A DNA stretch of 64,000 bases from Helicobacter pylori (GCA_008032935.1 CP032039.1:124001-188000); one strand, 5' to 3'; counted from the first letter of the stretch, positions 28,398 to 38,272 are shown. The notes: generated from the letters alone by a model not told the origin. Numbers and translations: made by a program.

Positions 28398-28564
28398 TGG
28401 AAGCAGTCGTTCTTAAAATATTCGTATTCTCTACAATATGAGTGCCACTCATAAGAATATCTCCTTTTATATTATATCAGTGTTAAAAAGATTGTTATTG
28501 TAATTTGAGAAAACTTAAAATGAGCTTTATTTCCCCCCCCTTTTTCGCCCTCTCTAACAAACCC

Positions 28565-28774
28565 CTAGAATGTAGAATCCCAATGGTTTAAATTAGAAGA
28601 ATAAGGGTCAAAAAAGCCCTTAGGCGTGTATTGTGCTTCTTTTTTTGTAGAAGCGTCTTTTAGAGAATGGTCTTTAGGAAGACAAGCAAAACGCTGAGCA
28701 TCAAAGCTAGAGCAACCGCTCAATAACAACGCGCCGAGTGTGCCAACCATAATGCCATTTTTAATTGTTTTCAT
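28565..28774 (-). CDS. Small lipoprotein
   Basis: This 69-residue protein (HP0057 by position) has a signal sequence ending in a clear lipobox, LLLSGC, so Cys21 would be lipidated by Lgt and cleaved by LspA. The mature part is short and polar (FDAQRFACLPKDHSLKD, ending NLNHWDSTF). An AAAGGAT site precedes the ATG. It is 112 nt upstream-facing from the coiled-coil gene start and may begin its own transcript. Function unknown. Confidence 0.75.
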   Translation of the reverse strand: MKTIKNGIMVGTLGALLLSGCSSFDAQRFACLPKDHSLKDASTKKEAQYTPKGFFDPYSSNLNHWDSTF

Positions 28775-29101
28775 TTTATATCCTTTGTTTTGTAAAATTC
28801 TTTGTAAATCCGTTTAATTTAAAATCGTTTAATTGAATAAGCTAAACTTTAAATTACACGATGCGAATGTTATAATTTATTTTTAAACGAAAAGTAAATG
28901 AAGCTAAAAACAATACAAATTATCACTCAAATTCTTATCATTGTGTAAAAATGCGTGATAAACTCAAACAGGTTTGAATGAGAATTAATTACCGCTAGAA
29001 CAAAATTTAAAATTAAAAAACATTACCAACCCACAAGACTTAAAGCCACCCGCTTAAAACATGCTACAATCAATCCAAATTCTTAAATAAAAGGTAAGCT
29101 C
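28775..29101. other. Divergent promoter region between lipoprotein gene and putA
   Basis: These 327 AT-rich nt hold no gene. A TACAAT at 29065-29070 is a plausible putA -10, and AAAGGTAAG precedes its ATG. GATAAT-like stretches (for example TTCTTATCATTG near 28930) could bind Fur, but I cannot support that. Confidence 0.5.
29065..29070 (+). promoter_or_regulatory. putA -10 box
   Basis: TACAAT 32-37 nt before the putA ATG, in the right position for a sigma-80 promoter with a leader of about 25 nt. Confidence 0.55.
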
Positions 29102-32100
29102 ATGCAAAAAATCATTGACGATTCATTAGAATTAGCTAAAAAACTGCAAGATAGTATCAGTAGTCATTTGAGCGAGCAAGAAAAAGCGTTCCACTTTAAA
29201 ATGCAAAAGCTTTTAAACAACCCTGAAAACAAAGTCATGCTCATAGAGCTTATGGATCGGAGTTTTAGATGCTTGGACAATAAAGCCCGCTTTGAAATGA
29301 TTGAGCATGTTTTAGACAAATACAAAAGCCGTGAGATTTTTTCTTCGTTTGAAAAATTGCTTTTAATGGGGTTTTTGAGCTTTGGGAAAATGCTCCCTGA
29401 TATGAGCGTGCCTTTCTTTGTCAATAAAATCAGAAGCGACACAAAAGCGATGGTCTTGGATCAAGAAGAGGGCCAATTGAAAGAGAGGATTTTAAAAAGG
29501 AAAAATGAAAAAATCATTTTGAACGTGAATTTTATTGGCGAGGAAGTTTTAGGCGAAGAAGAAGCGTCTGCGCGTTTTGAAAAATACTCCCAAGCCCTAA
29601 AATCCAACTACATCCAATACATTTCCATTAAAATCACGACGATTTTTTCTCAAATCAATATCCTTGATTTTGAATACTCTAAAAAAGAGATTGTCAAACG
29701 ATTAGACGCTCTTTACGCTTTAGCTTTAGAAGAAGAAAAAAAGCAAGGCATGCCTAAATTCATCAACTTGGATATGGAAGAATTTAGGGATTTAGAGCTA
29801 ACAGTAGAGTCGTTTATGGAATCTATCGCTAAATTTGATTTGAACGCCGGTATTGTGTTGCAAGCTTATATCCCTGATTCTTATGAATATTTGAAAAAAC
29901 TGCACGCTTTTTCTAAAGAAAGGGTTTTAAAAGGGTTGAAGCCCATTAAAATCCGCTTTGTTAAGGGAGCGAACATGGAGAGCGAAGAGACTATCGCTTC
30001 TATGAAAGACTGGGCGTTACCCACATTTTCTAGTAAGCAAGACACCGATTCTAATTACAATAAAATGCTGGATTTTGTTTTAGAGGGCGATAATTATAAA
30101 TACATTCATATTGGCGCAGCAAGCCATAATATTTTTGAAATCGCTTATGTCTATACGCGCATCCATACCCTTAATGACCCTATTGTGTTGGAGCATTTTA
30201 GCTTTGAAATGCTAGAGGGCATGAGCTTGCAAGCGAGCCAGGAATTAAAAGAAATGCACAAGCTCATTCTTTATGCGCCGGTGTGCGATGAAGCGCATTT
30301 CAACAATGCGATCGCTTACTTGGTGAGGAGGTTAGATGAAAACACCTCAAGCGATAATTTCATGAAAGCTTTCTTCAATCTCAAAGTAGGCACGAGCGAA
30401 TGGAAAGACCAAGAGCAACGCTTTTTAAACAGCCTTAAAGGAATCGCCACTTTAGACAATGCCACCCACAGGACTCAAGACAGAAACGCCAAACAAACCG
30501 GGCATACCACCTACCCAAACCACTCCTTTAAAAACGAAAGCGATACCGATTTTATTTTAAAAGCCAACCGAGAGTGGGCTAAAAAAGTGCGCGAGAAAAT
30601 GCATAACGCTCCTATTTTAGAGCTTTACCCAGAAATAGATGGGAGGTTTGAAGATCCTAATCTAACCCCTTTAGAAGTCTTTGATAAAATCCATCATAAA
30701 AAAATCGCCAGCGTGCATTTAGCGGATAAGGAAGCGATTTTAAAAGCCCTAGAAGTGGCTAAAAGCGATAAGAGTCATTTCAGTCAAAAAAGCTTCACAG
30801 AAATCCATGCTTTATTGAGTCAAACCGCTCAGCTTTTTAGAGAAAGAAGAGGCGATTTAGTAGGGATTTCGGCTTTAGAAGTGGGTAAGACTTTTGCTGA
30901 AACGGACGCTGAAGTGAGCGAAGCCATTGACTTTTTAGAGTTTTACCCCTACAGCTTAAGGGTGTTACAAGAGCAAAATGAAAAAACGAAATTCACTCCC
31001 AAAGGCGTGGGTGTGGTTATTGCCCCATGGAATTTCCCTGTGGGTATTTCTGTAGGCACTATCGCTGCCCCTCTAGCCGCTGGCAATCGGGTGATTTACA
31101 AGCCCTCAAGTTTGTCTAGCGTAACCGGTTATAAACTTTGTGAGTGTTTTTGGGATGCGGGCGTGCCTAGAGATGCGCTCATTTACTTGCCCTCTAAAGG
31201 GAGCGATATTAGCGAACACCTTTTAAAAGATGAAAGCATTAGGTTTGCCATTTTAACCGGGGGCGAAGACACCGCTTATAAAATGCTAGAAGCTAACCCC
31301 ACTCTAGCCTTGAGCGCTGAAACGGGCGGTAAAAACGCCACCATTGTGAGCAAAATGGCAGACAGAGATCAAGCGATTAAAAATGTTATCCATTCAGCTT
31401 TTAGCAATTCAGGGCAAAAATGCTCCGCTACTTCGCTTCTAGTGTTAGAAAAAGAAGTCTATGAAGATGAGAATTTCAAAAAGACTCTAATAGATGCAAC
31501 TCTAAGCCTTAGCGTGGGCGATCCTTTTGATTTCAAAAACAAAATCGGCACTCTAGCGGACAAGCCTAATGAAAAGGTCATCAAAGCCATAGATGAATTG
31601 AAAAGCTATGAAAATTACGAAATCCCGGTAAGCTTTGTTGATGATAACCCCTATTTGATGAAGCCAAGCATCAAATACGGCACTAAAAAAGGCGATTTCA
31701 CGCACCAAACTGAGCTTTTTACGCCCATTTTATCCGTGATGAAGGCACAAGATTTAGACGAAGCGATAGAAATAGCCAATTCTACCGGTTACGGGCTGAC
31801 TAGCGCGTTAGAGTCTTTGGACGAAAGGGAGTGGGAATATTATTTAGAACGCATTGAAGCCGGTAATATCTATATCAACAAACCCACCACAGGAGCGATC
31901 GTTTTGCGCCAACCTTTTGGTGGGGTTAAAAAATCCGCTGTAGGGTTTGGGAGGAAGGTAGGCATTTTTAACTATATCACGCAATTTGTGAATATCCATC
32001 AAGAAGAAGAGGACGAACACGCCCTAAAAAACCCCTTAAGCGAAGCTTTAGAGGGCTTGACTCAAAAAGGCTATGACGAACACACGCATGAGTTGAAGCG

Positions 32101-32659
32101 CGCGATTTTTATGGCAAAGAGCTACGCTTATCATTACAAGCATGAATTCAGCCAAGCTAAAGACTATGTCAAAATCAGAGGCGAAGACAACCTTTTTTCC
32201 TACATTAAAGTTAAAAGCGTGGGCTATCGCATCACCGAAAAGGACACCTTAAGCGACATGTTGGGCGTGGCTTTAGCATGCTTAATTTCTCAGATCCCTT
32301 TAACGCTCAGCATAGAAAACGAACGAACGAACAAAGATTTAACATTTTTCTTAGAATGCTTAAAAGCGCTCCGAGCAAACGCCCCTATTGTTTATGAAAG
32401 CTTGCAAAAATTCAGCGAAAAATTGCATGCTTTCAATCGTGTCCGTTATCTCAAAAGCGATTTGGATTTATTGCACGAACAAGCGAGTGCTTTAGGGATG
32501 GTTTTAGCCACGGCTAAACCCTGCTTGAACGGGCGTTTTGAATTGCTGTATTACCACTTAGAGCGATCGGTTAGCATTTCGTATCATCGTTACGGGAATT
32601 TAGGCTCAAGGGTTTTAAGGCAACCCACTTGTCGCAATTCATGCTGTGCTGAAAAATAA
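29102..32659 (+). CDS. putA: Bifunctional proline dehydrogenase / pyrroline-5-carboxylate dehydrogenase
   Basis: This 1185-residue PutA oxidises proline to glutamate in two steps. The FAD-binding PRODH barrel spans about residues 110-440 ([23 protein letters not shown] and the YLVRRLDEN substrate motif). The NAD-dependent aldehyde dehydrogenase spans about 510-1000, with [22 protein letters not shown] and the catalytic Cys in [12 protein letters not shown]-terminal helical domain follows to 1185. There is no N-terminal ribbon-helix-helix DNA-binding domain, so it is not a repressor. The proline transporter gene follows, and proline is a major respiratory fuel of H. pylori. Confidence 0.96.
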   Translation: MQKIIDDSLELAKKLQDSISSHLSEQEKAFHFKMQKLLNNPENKVMLIELMDRSFRCLDNKARFEMIEHVLDKYKSREIFSSFEKLLLMGFLSFGKMLPDMSVPFFVNKIRSDTKAMVLDQEEGQLKERILKRKNEKIILNVNFIGEEVLGEEEASARFEKYSQALKSNYIQYISIKITTIFSQINILDFEYSKKEIVKRLDALYALALEEEKKQGMPKFINLDMEEFRDLELTVESFMESIAKFDLNAGIVLQAYIPDSYEYLKKLHAFSKERVLKGLKPIKIRFVKGANMESEETIASMKDWALPTFSSKQDTDSNYNKMLDFVLEGDNYKYIHIGAASHNIFEIAYVYTRIHTLNDPIVLEHFSFEMLEGMSLQASQELKEMHKLILYAPVCDEAHFNNAIAYLVRRLDENTSSDNFMKAFFNLKVGTSEWKDQEQRFLNSLKGIATLDNATHRTQDRNAKQTGHTTYPNHSFKNESDTDFILKANREWAKKVREKMHNAPILELYPEIDGRFEDPNLTPLEVFDKIHHKKIASVHLADKEAILKALEVAKSDKSHFSQKSFTEIHALLSQTAQLFRERRGDLVGISALEVGKTFAETDAEVSEAIDFLEFYPYSLRVLQEQNEKTKFTPKGVGVVIAPWNFPVGISVGTIAAPLAAGNRVIYKPSSLSSVTGYKLCECFWDAGVPRDALIYLPSKGSDISEHLLKDESIRFAILTGGEDTAYKMLEANPTLALSAETGGKNATIVSKMADRDQAIKNVIHSAFSNSGQKCSATSLLVLEKEVYEDENFKKTLIDATLSLSVGDPFDFKNKIGTLADKPNEKVIKAIDELKSYENYEIPVSFVDDNPYLMKPSIKYGTKKGDFTHQTELFTPILSVMKAQDLDEAIEIANSTGYGLTSALESLDEREWEYYLERIEAGNIYINKPTTGAIVLRQPFGGVKKSAVGFGRKVGIFNYITQFVNIHQEEEDEHALKNPLSEALEGLTQKGYDEHTHELKRAIFMAKSYAYHYKHEFSQAKDYVKIRGEDNLFSYIKVKSVGYRITEKDTLSDMLGVALACLISQIPLTLSIENERTNKDLTFFLECLKALRANAPIVYESLQKFSEKLHAFNRVRYLKSDLDLLHEQASALGMVLATAKPCLNGRFELLYYHLERSVSISYHRYGNLGSRVLRQPTCRNSCCAEK

Positions 32660-32685
32660 ATATTGTATTAAATAAGGAGATCAAA

Positions 32686-34175
32686 ATGGGACATGTTGTT
32701 TTAAGCACCCCTATTGTTACGATGTTTGTCGTTTATTCGCTGTTAATGCTCTATATTGGTTTTTATTTTTACAAACAAAATGAAACGACTGAAGATTATT
32801 TCTTAGGCGATCGTTCTATGGGGCCTGTGATTAGCGCTTTGAGCGCGGGAGCGAGTGACATGAGCGGGTGGCTTTTAATGGGATTACCTGGAGCTTTATA
32901 TGTGGGGGGCTTATCAATTCACACATCGCCATAGGCTTGAGTTTGGGAGCGCTTATTAACTGGGTTTTTGTGGCTAAGCGCTTACGCATTTATACGAGCG
33001 TGATCGCTAATTCTATTACCATTTCAGATTATTTTGAAACGCGCTTTAGCGATGATAAACACATCTTGCGCTTGATTTCAGCTTTTGTGATTTTAATCTT
33101 TTTTATTTTTTACATTTCTTCAGGGCTAGTGAGTGGGGCTAAACTCTTTGAAGCGACCTTTGGCATTCAATACAACTACGCTTTAAGCATTGGCACGCTA
33201 ATCATTGTTTCTTACACCTTTTTAGGGGGGTATAAGGCGGTGTGCTGGACGGATTTGATTCAAGGGCTTTTGATGATGAGCGCTTTAATCGTGGTGCCGA
33301 TCGTTATGATAATCCATCTTGGAGGGATTGGAGAGGGGATTAAAATCATTAGAGAGATCAAGCCTGAAAACCTTTCTTTCTTGCAAGGCTCTAGCGTAGT
33401 CGCCATTATTTCAAGCCTTGCTTGGGGGTTAGGCTATTTTGGGCAGCCCCATATTTTAGTGCGTTTCATGTCTATCCGCTCCATTAGAGATGTGCCTAAA
33501 GCGACCACTATTGGGATTTCTTGGATGGTTATTTCTTTGATTGGGGCATGCGTTATGGGGCTTTTAGGCGTTGCGTATGTGCATAAATTTGATTTGAGTT
33601 TAGAAGACCCTGAAAAGATTTTCATTGTGATGAGTCAATTGCTCTTTAACCCTTGGATCACAGGCATTTTATTGAGCGCGATTTTAGCGGCGGTGATGAG
33701 CACGGCCAGTTCACAATTGCTTGTAAGCTCTTCTACCATTGCTGAAGATTTCTATGCGACGATTTTTAATAAAGATGCCCCGCAAAAACTAGTGATGGTT
33801 ATTTCTAGGCTTTCGGTTTTAGGGGTGGCTTGCATCGCTTTTTTCATTTCAACGGATAGAAACGCCAGCATCCTCAGCATCGTGAGTTACGCATGGGCTG
33901 GCTTTGGCGCGAGTTTTGGCTCTGTGATTTTGTTCTCGCTTTTTTGGTCAAGAATGACGCGCATTGGCGCGATTGCTGGCATGCTCTCTGGGGCTAGCAC
34001 GGTGATTTTATACGATAAATTTGGCAAAAGCTTTTTGGATATTTATGAAATCGTTCCGGGCTTTATTGTGGCGAGCGTAGCTATTGTGGTGTTTAGTTTG
34101 TTTTCTAGCGTGCGAGCAGGCACTAAAGAGGCCTTTGAAACCATGCTTAAAGAAATTGAGAGCTTGAGGCATTAA
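32686..34175 (+). pseudogene. putP: Sodium/proline symporter, split by a one-base deletion
   Basis: Two overlapping pieces, 32686-32934 and 32868-34175, together form a normal sodium:solute symporter of about 496 residues with 12-13 helices. The join lies at G6 (32904-32909). With seven G the frame continues [20 protein letters not shown]. The N-terminal piece holds the sodium and substrate site helices ([20 protein letters not shown]). The C-terminal piece holds most other helices, including [22 protein letters not shown] precedes the ATG, and the gene lies 26 nt after putA. If real, the break would abolish proline uptake by this route. Confidence 0.85.
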
Positions 34176-34215
34176 AACGCTTCAAATGAGTTTGGTTTAA
34201 TCCTTAAATCCCCCT

Positions 34216-35228
34216 ATGCTCTTTAATCAAACCTTAACCTATATTTCTTTATTTTCTGGGGCAGGAGTGGGGTGCTATGGGCTTTTAGAAGAGGGGTTTG
34301 AATGCGTTGCTACCAATGAAATTTTAGAAAAACGCTTGAATATCCAAAGGATCAATCGCAAATGCAAACTAGATGAAAGCTACATTAGTGGGGACATTAA
34401 AAAACCAGAAACAAAAGAAAAAATTTTAAAACAAATTGGATTTTATTCTAAAAAATTTGGTAATGATAGGGTTGATTTAGTGGTAGCAACCCCACCTTGT
34501 CAAGGCATGAGCGTGGCCAATCATAAAAAGAAAAACGATGAAATCAAACGGAATTCTTTGGTGGTTGAGAGCATTGATTTGATCAAGCAAATCAAACCCA
34601 GATTTTTTATTTTAGAAAATGTCCCTAGTTTTTATAAAACAGGTTGTATAGACAAAAATGACAATTTACTAGAAATAGGATCTATGATAGAGCAAAATTT
34701 GAGTGGTGAATATATGCTCTATGATGAGGTGATCAATTTTAAAAATTTTGGAGCTAATTCAAGCCGAACAAGAACTTTAGTGATAGGGGTTTGTAAAGAG
34801 TTTAAAGATTTTACAAGCGCGTTAGAATTTTTCCCTGATTTCAAACAAGAAAAAACCTTAAAAGAAGTGATAGGCTCGTTAAAACCACTTACTTGGGGCG
34901 AGTATGATAGCGCAGATTTTTATCATAGTTTTAGAACTTATCCAAAGCATATGCAAGAATGGATTAAGGATTTAAAAGAAGGACAAAGCGCGTTTGAGAA
35001 TACAGAATTAAACAAAAAGCCTCATAGAATTGTTGGCAGTAAGATTGTCTTAAATGTTTCTAAAAATGGCGATAAATATAAAAGGCAAAAATATCATAGC
35101 GTTGCCCAAACATTAGAAATCAACATGATCATTGGCGGGCCTCCATGTCAAGGCTTTTCTAATAAAGGGAAAAATTTAGGGCTGAAAGACCCTAGGAATT
35201 TTTTATTCTTAGAATATATAAAAATAAT
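34216..35228 (+). pseudogene. Chimeric cytosine-5 DNA methyltransferase, left part, cut by prophage
   Basis: The frame starts at 34216 and continues into prophage DNA to a stop at 35379. It has C5-methyltransferase motif I (SLFSGAGVG), the catalytic motif IV (ATPPCQGMS), motif VI (FILENVPS) and motif VIII (SSRTRTLVIGV). It then has a second motif IV (MIIGGPPCQGFSNKG and KDPRN). Two catalytic PCQ loops in one frame without motifs IX and X between them suggest two methyltransferase genes fused by deletion. Motifs VI, VIII, IX and X of the second enzyme are at 62804-63551 beyond the prophage. Neighbour homologues are HP0054 and HP0051. Confidence 0.8.
35223..35228. other. Left attachment core (attL)
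   Basis: AATAAT, also present at 62804-62809. Joining host sequence across the two copies restores the methyltransferase frame (EYIKII then KAIKPEIF). The core is only 6 bp, and the exact crossover within or beside it cannot be fixed. Confidence 0.75.
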
Positions 35229-35360
35229 ATCTTCACCAAAACCAAAAACTCCTAACAAAACCCTAAATAGCGTTACTATCAAGTCCGCTTTAATCTTTGT
35301 TTGTGGCACAGTTACAACGAATTTTAAAAATAACTGCCAAATAATAACTATTTTTTTCAC
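35229..35360 (-). CDS. 5' part of a phage gene split by integration
   Basis: A GTG-started minus-strand frame (MKKIVIIWQLFLKFVVTVPQ) runs to the prophage edge with ...GVFGFGED as codons 37-44. In a circular phage it continues through the core (Ile-Ile) into PVFDLPNDQRKRYGFKFF at 62803. With one T fewer at 62749-62755 it goes on to stop at 62629, 1 nt before the next start codon. The whole would be 103 residues with a hydrophobic N-terminal half. No family recognised. The start codon is uncertain. Confidence 0.55.
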
Positions 35361-35423
35361 AACTTGTCAAGTGATTTAAAAAAAAACAAAACACCCCTAA
35401 ATCACTACAAATAGCGTTACTAT
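35265..35423. repeat. Direct repeat of AAATAGCGTTACTAT
   Basis: Two exact 15-bp copies, 35265-35279 and 35409-35423, 144 bp apart near the left prophage end. The first lies inside the split gene. Candidates are regulator, replication or recombinase arm sites. Confidence 0.7.
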
Positions 35424-35644
35424 GAGGTTAATTAATATTAGATTAGATAGCAAAAAAAGAACACTACTGCTAAAATTTTTTCACAAAAAATAAAAATATC
35501 CTAGCTATATTAAACAACAAATAAGCGCAAGAAAAAAATAAAACCTCAAAAACATTTTCTTTTTAATGCCGCTTTAAATAAAATAAATAGACTTTATAAT
35601 ACAAAGTGAAAAGTTTTAAAAATTTTCTCTATATTCTAAAAAAA

Positions 35645-35671
35645 GAGCGGGTCGGTGAATTACCCAACCGC
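35645..35671. terminator. Hairpin near the end of the phage operon
   Basis: AGCGG and CCGCT enclose GTCGG...CCCAA with partial pairing. It lies about 90 nt past the last phage gene in the direction of transcription, so it may end the long transcript. There is no clean T-run. Confidence 0.35.
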
Positions 35672-35722
35672 TAAAGCTAGGGGGGATTTTACGGCATTTG
35701 GTGGCAACGCTTAAAACCTTGT

Positions 35723-35744
35723 GCTATAAGTGCATTCACATAGC
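35723..35744 (-). terminator. Hairpin after last phage gene
   Basis: GCTAT-AA-GTG-CATT-CAC-ATAGC forms a hairpin with a two-base bulge, 17 nt beyond the stop of the small-terminase-like gene. Followed by mixed T-rich sequence on the minus strand. Confidence 0.45.
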
Positions 35745-35760
35745 GTTTTACACACACAAG

Positions 35761-36525
35761 CTAATCTACATTATCATCAGCGTTCGCTAGTGCTATAAGT
35801 TCGGATATATTCATTTGCCTATAGTCGCTATTCTCCTTGCATTCTATCGCTTGGATTTGCTCTTTTCCAAACAATGAAACCCCAGCGTCAATGAATAGTT
35901 TTGAAACTTTTTCAGCCGCTACAATAATGTTCACATTGTCTTTCACTTTATCGCCTGCTCTTTTTATCATCTTGATCAGCTCACCTCTTGCTACAATGGC
36001 ACAAAATAAAATCTGTTTTTTAATGTAGGCGGTGTTCATCGCTTTCAAAATCAATTCGTCGCTACTGGTTTCAGCTATCGCTTCCACTACCACTGGGTCA
36101 AGGTCTAAGTTTTCTAAACTTTGTTTTAAAACTTCTTTTACTTCTTCTTTTTTAGTGTCTAAAAATAAACCCATTTTGTCCGTTGTCAGCTTGTCTTCTA
36201 AAACTGCGGCGGCTTCGTTAATGATCTTTTTCTTTTCCCATTTGTCCCGTATCTTAAACTTTCTTATTAAATTGACGCTCACGCCATACTTTCTACTTAA
36301 TGCGTTGATGCTCATCCCATGCGTTTCATACATGGCCCGTATCTCTTTTAAAATAACCTTATTTTCCCACTCCCCATCCATCACCCATAACGATAAGGTC
36401 CTGTTACTAATGCCGAATTTTGAAGCGATCTTTTGTTTAGATTCTAAGCTCCTTTCATAGTATCTTTTCACTTTAAGTTTAAAGTCGTTTGGGTAAGCTT
36501 TATTTACTTTTTTATTTTCTATCAT
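35761..36525 (-). CDS. Double helix-turn-helix protein, probable small terminase subunit
   Basis: This 254-residue protein has two tandem helix-turn-helix units: KQKIASKFGISNRTLSLWV (about residues 31-49) and INALSRKYGVSVNLIRKF (about 73-90), each followed by a W(E)K segment. This tandem arrangement is common in phage small terminase subunits that bind the packaging site. The rest is helical, with an acidic tail (ALANADDNVD). It lies 6 kb from the large terminase, at the end of the operon. Transcription factor is an alternative. It starts 1 nt after the previous stop. Confidence 0.55.
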   Translation of the reverse strand: MIENKKVNKAYPNDFKLKVKRYYERSLESKQKIASKFGISNRTLSLWVMDGEWENKVILKEIRAMYETHGMSINALSRKYGVSVNLIRKFKIRDKWEKKKIINEAAAVLEDKLTTDKMGLFLDTKKEEVKEVLKQSLENLDLDPVVVEAIAETSSDELILKAMNTAYIKKQILFCAIVARGELIKMIKRAGDKVKDNVNIIVAAEKVSKLFIDAGVSLFGKEQIQAIECKENSDYRQMNISELIALANADDNVD

Positions 36526-36526
36526 C

Positions 36527-37375
36527 TTATTCAGGTTCGCTGTAGGGATTGATTTGTTGGTATTCTTTTAATTTAATTTTGCCTTGATTCTTTTGAATGT
36601 GTTCAAGGCGTTTTTTATGCTTCAATAGCTCTAAAATCACGCTTTCAGGCACTTTGCCTCCTAAACTCTCTAAATTATTTATGTCTTGTTCTAAAATTTG
36701 AATCAGTCGTCCTTGATTTTCTCCTAATCTTGCGGTGTTCTCTTCTTTGCTTCTAAAACCAAACTTCGTCATCTCTTGCGCGTCTTTGATTTTTTGATTA
36801 GTGAGCTGTCCGCCAATCTGCCTCGCCGTAGAGTAAGAGTAATTTTTTAAGGCGTTCACGGTCTCTGCTTCATCGCTATTTAAGCCGTAAAATCCGTTAG
36901 TTTTTTCATTAGCAAACCTTTTAAGCGCGCTAAAAATCCCGCTGTTATCTTGCGCTTTTTCTATCAGCCTGTCGCCCAAATTTAAAGCCTTAATACCATC
37001 GTAAATTTTACTTGTTGCGCTCGTTAAATTCTTCACTCTTGTTTGATTTTCGCTTGTTATATTCAAATTCCCGTTTAAATTCACATTCAAATCCAAACCT
37101 AAAAACTTTTTAGCCATGTAGTAGTCAAAAGCCGTGATGCTTCTATTTTTGATCTTGTTATCCAAATAAGCGATCCCGGTAGATAGATAAGACGGCTCAG
37201 CTTCTAAATCCTTAACGCTTTCTTTAGCTAAAGCTTGATGATTAACTAAAGCTTGACTATTAGCTAGATTTTCATTATTTGCTACTGCTTCGCTTTTTTC
37301 TTCTTGCTTTAGCGGTTTATAAAGGCTGTTTAATTGCTCTTCAAAAATTTCGCTTTCGGTTTTTTCGTTGGCCAT
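36527..37375 (-). CDS. Phage protein of unknown function
   Basis: This 282-residue protein has a disordered Asn/Ala/Glu-rich start (NNENLANSQALVNHQALAKE), a compact middle (STGIAYLDNKIKNRSITAFD) and a charged helical C-terminus. No signal peptide or membrane segment. It sits between the coiled-coil gene and the small-terminase candidate, so it could act in packaging or be an internal virion protein. I do not recognise a family. Confidence 0.6.
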   Translation of the reverse strand: MANEKTESEIFEEQLNSLYKPLKQEEKSEAVANNENLANSQALVNHQALAKESVKDLEAEPSYLSTGIAYLDNKIKNRSITAFDYYMAKKFLGLDLNVNLNGNLNITSENQTRVKNLTSATSKIYDGIKALNLGDRLIEKAQDNSGIFSALKRFANEKTNGFYGLNSDEAETVNALKNYSYSTARQIGGQLTNQKIKDAQEMTKFGFRSKEENTARLGENQGRLIQILEQDINNLESLGGKVPESVILELLKHKKRLEHIQKNQGKIKLKEYQQINPYSEPE

Positions 37376-37391
37376 TCTTTTGTCCTTTCTT

Positions 37392-38054
37392 TTAGATTAT
37401 TTTGAAAATGTTTTTTTTAAACGCTTCTTTGTCTAGCTTGCCTTCTGCTATGAGTTCTTTACGCTTCAAATTATAAGCGATCTCATTTTCTATTTTCATC
37501 TTATTGTTTAAATTTTCGGCTTCCAACATTAAAGCGTTTTGCATTAATTGCACCTTTTGGCTTTCTAGCGTTACCTGCAAATAGCATAACGCTTTTAATT
37601 CTGCTATTTTTAACGCTTTAAGTTTCTCAGCTTCGTTTAAAAAGTTATCGACGCTTTCTTTAATATATTTTTTTAAAAATTCGCTTTCAAGCTCTTTTAA
37701 AAACATTTCTTTTAAATTTTCATTAATCACGCTATAAAAGGCTTTCGGTTGTGATGCTAAAAAACTAAAATCTAAATTCTTAATCACGCTTTCCGTGATA
37801 GCGTTCAATTGGCTTTTTAAAATCCCTAAAATCTTGCCCGTTAATGCGTTTGTGGTTTCGTTTGTGGTTTCGCTCACAATTTCTTTTTTAGCTTCTTGTA
37901 GTTTGCTTTGTAACTCTCTATCGCTTAAAAGGTTATTTAATTCGCTTTTAATCTCGCTTTTTAGTTTTTGCTTCACAGCGTTAGTAATCGCTTGCTTGTC
38001 AAATTGGCTTAAAAGTTCGTTTCTAACTTCTGCGATTAGCGTTTGATTATCCAC
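37392..38054 (-). CDS. Phage coiled-coil protein
   Basis: This 220-residue protein is nearly all amphipathic helix (ELLSQFDKQAITNAVKQKLK, SETTNETTNALTGKILGILK). The GTG start at 38054 has AAGGAACTT in front. It overlaps the previous gene by 19 nt. Adding one A to the A9 run (T9 at 38067-38075 on the plus strand) would fuse the two into one protein of about 298 residues through KKKVKELVDNQTLIAEV, so a frameshift is possible here. Probably structural or scaffolding. Confidence 0.6.
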   Translation of the reverse strand: MDNQTLIAEVRNELLSQFDKQAITNAVKQKLKSEIKSELNNLLSDRELQSKLQEAKKEIVSETTNETTNALTGKILGILKSQLNAITESVIKNLDFSFLASQPKAFYSVINENLKEMFLKELESEFLKKYIKESVDNFLNEAEKLKALKIAELKALCYLQVTLESQKVQLMQNALMLEAENLNNKMKIENEIAYNLKRKELIAEGKLDKEAFKKNIFKII

Positions 38055-38272
38055 AAGTTCCTTAACTTTTTTTTTACGATTAAAGGCATCTCTACTAATT
38101 TGCCGTTTAAGTAGCCTTGAAATTCGTTTTTTAAGCTTTCTAAATTCTCGTTAGCTTTAGTATTGACTAACTCGCTTAATTCATTCCTTGCTAAGTTTAA
38201 CACTTCATTATTTTTTTGTTTAAGCGTTTCGATTTCGTTAATGAGTTCTTGTATCTTATTGTAGAGTTTCAT
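38036..38272 (-). CDS. Small phage coiled-coil protein
   Basis: I start this 78-residue protein at the ATG at 38272 (MKLYNKIQELINEIETLKQK) because AAGGAG lies 7 nt before it. The upstream start at 38302 has no such site. Helical throughout, with LNLARNELSELVNTKANENL. A late-promoter-like motif lies 52 nt upstream. It may be the N-terminal half of a longer protein with the following gene (see that entry). Confidence 0.6.
   Translation of the reverse strand: MKLYNKIQELINEIETLKQKNNEVLNLARNELSELVNTKANENLESLKNEFQGYLNGKLVEMPLIVKKKLRNLWIIKR

Larger units (their letters stand above)
27098..28452 (-). pseudogene. Phase-variable coiled-coil protein, frameshifted
   Basis: Two collinear pieces: codons from 28452 (278 residues) end at TAG (27616), and the same protein continues in another frame to 27098. 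Changing T4 at 27626-27629 to T5 would restore EKERLERENKNLAAEKERLN and about 450 residues. Near the start a run of eleven C (28387-28397) encodes Pro-Pro-Pro and is in frame here. This matches the known contingency gene HP0058. The body is coiled coil with repeated KDKENLTKDKAELQKQ modules. The last 120 residues (KDRLNFNFVATTHSAMDL) look globular. Confidence 0.75.
35229..35760. other. Left prophage end, gene-poor
   Basis: After the split gene, about 400 nt (35361-35760) hold no gene. Visible structure includes a 15-bp direct repeat (AAATAGCGTTACTAT at 35265-35279 and 35409-35423), an imperfect hairpin at 35645-35671 (AGCGG...CCGCT) and a second at 35723-35744. In the circular phage this region lies upstream of the whole operon, so promoters, operators, an origin or a packaging site could be here. 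Confidence 0.5.
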
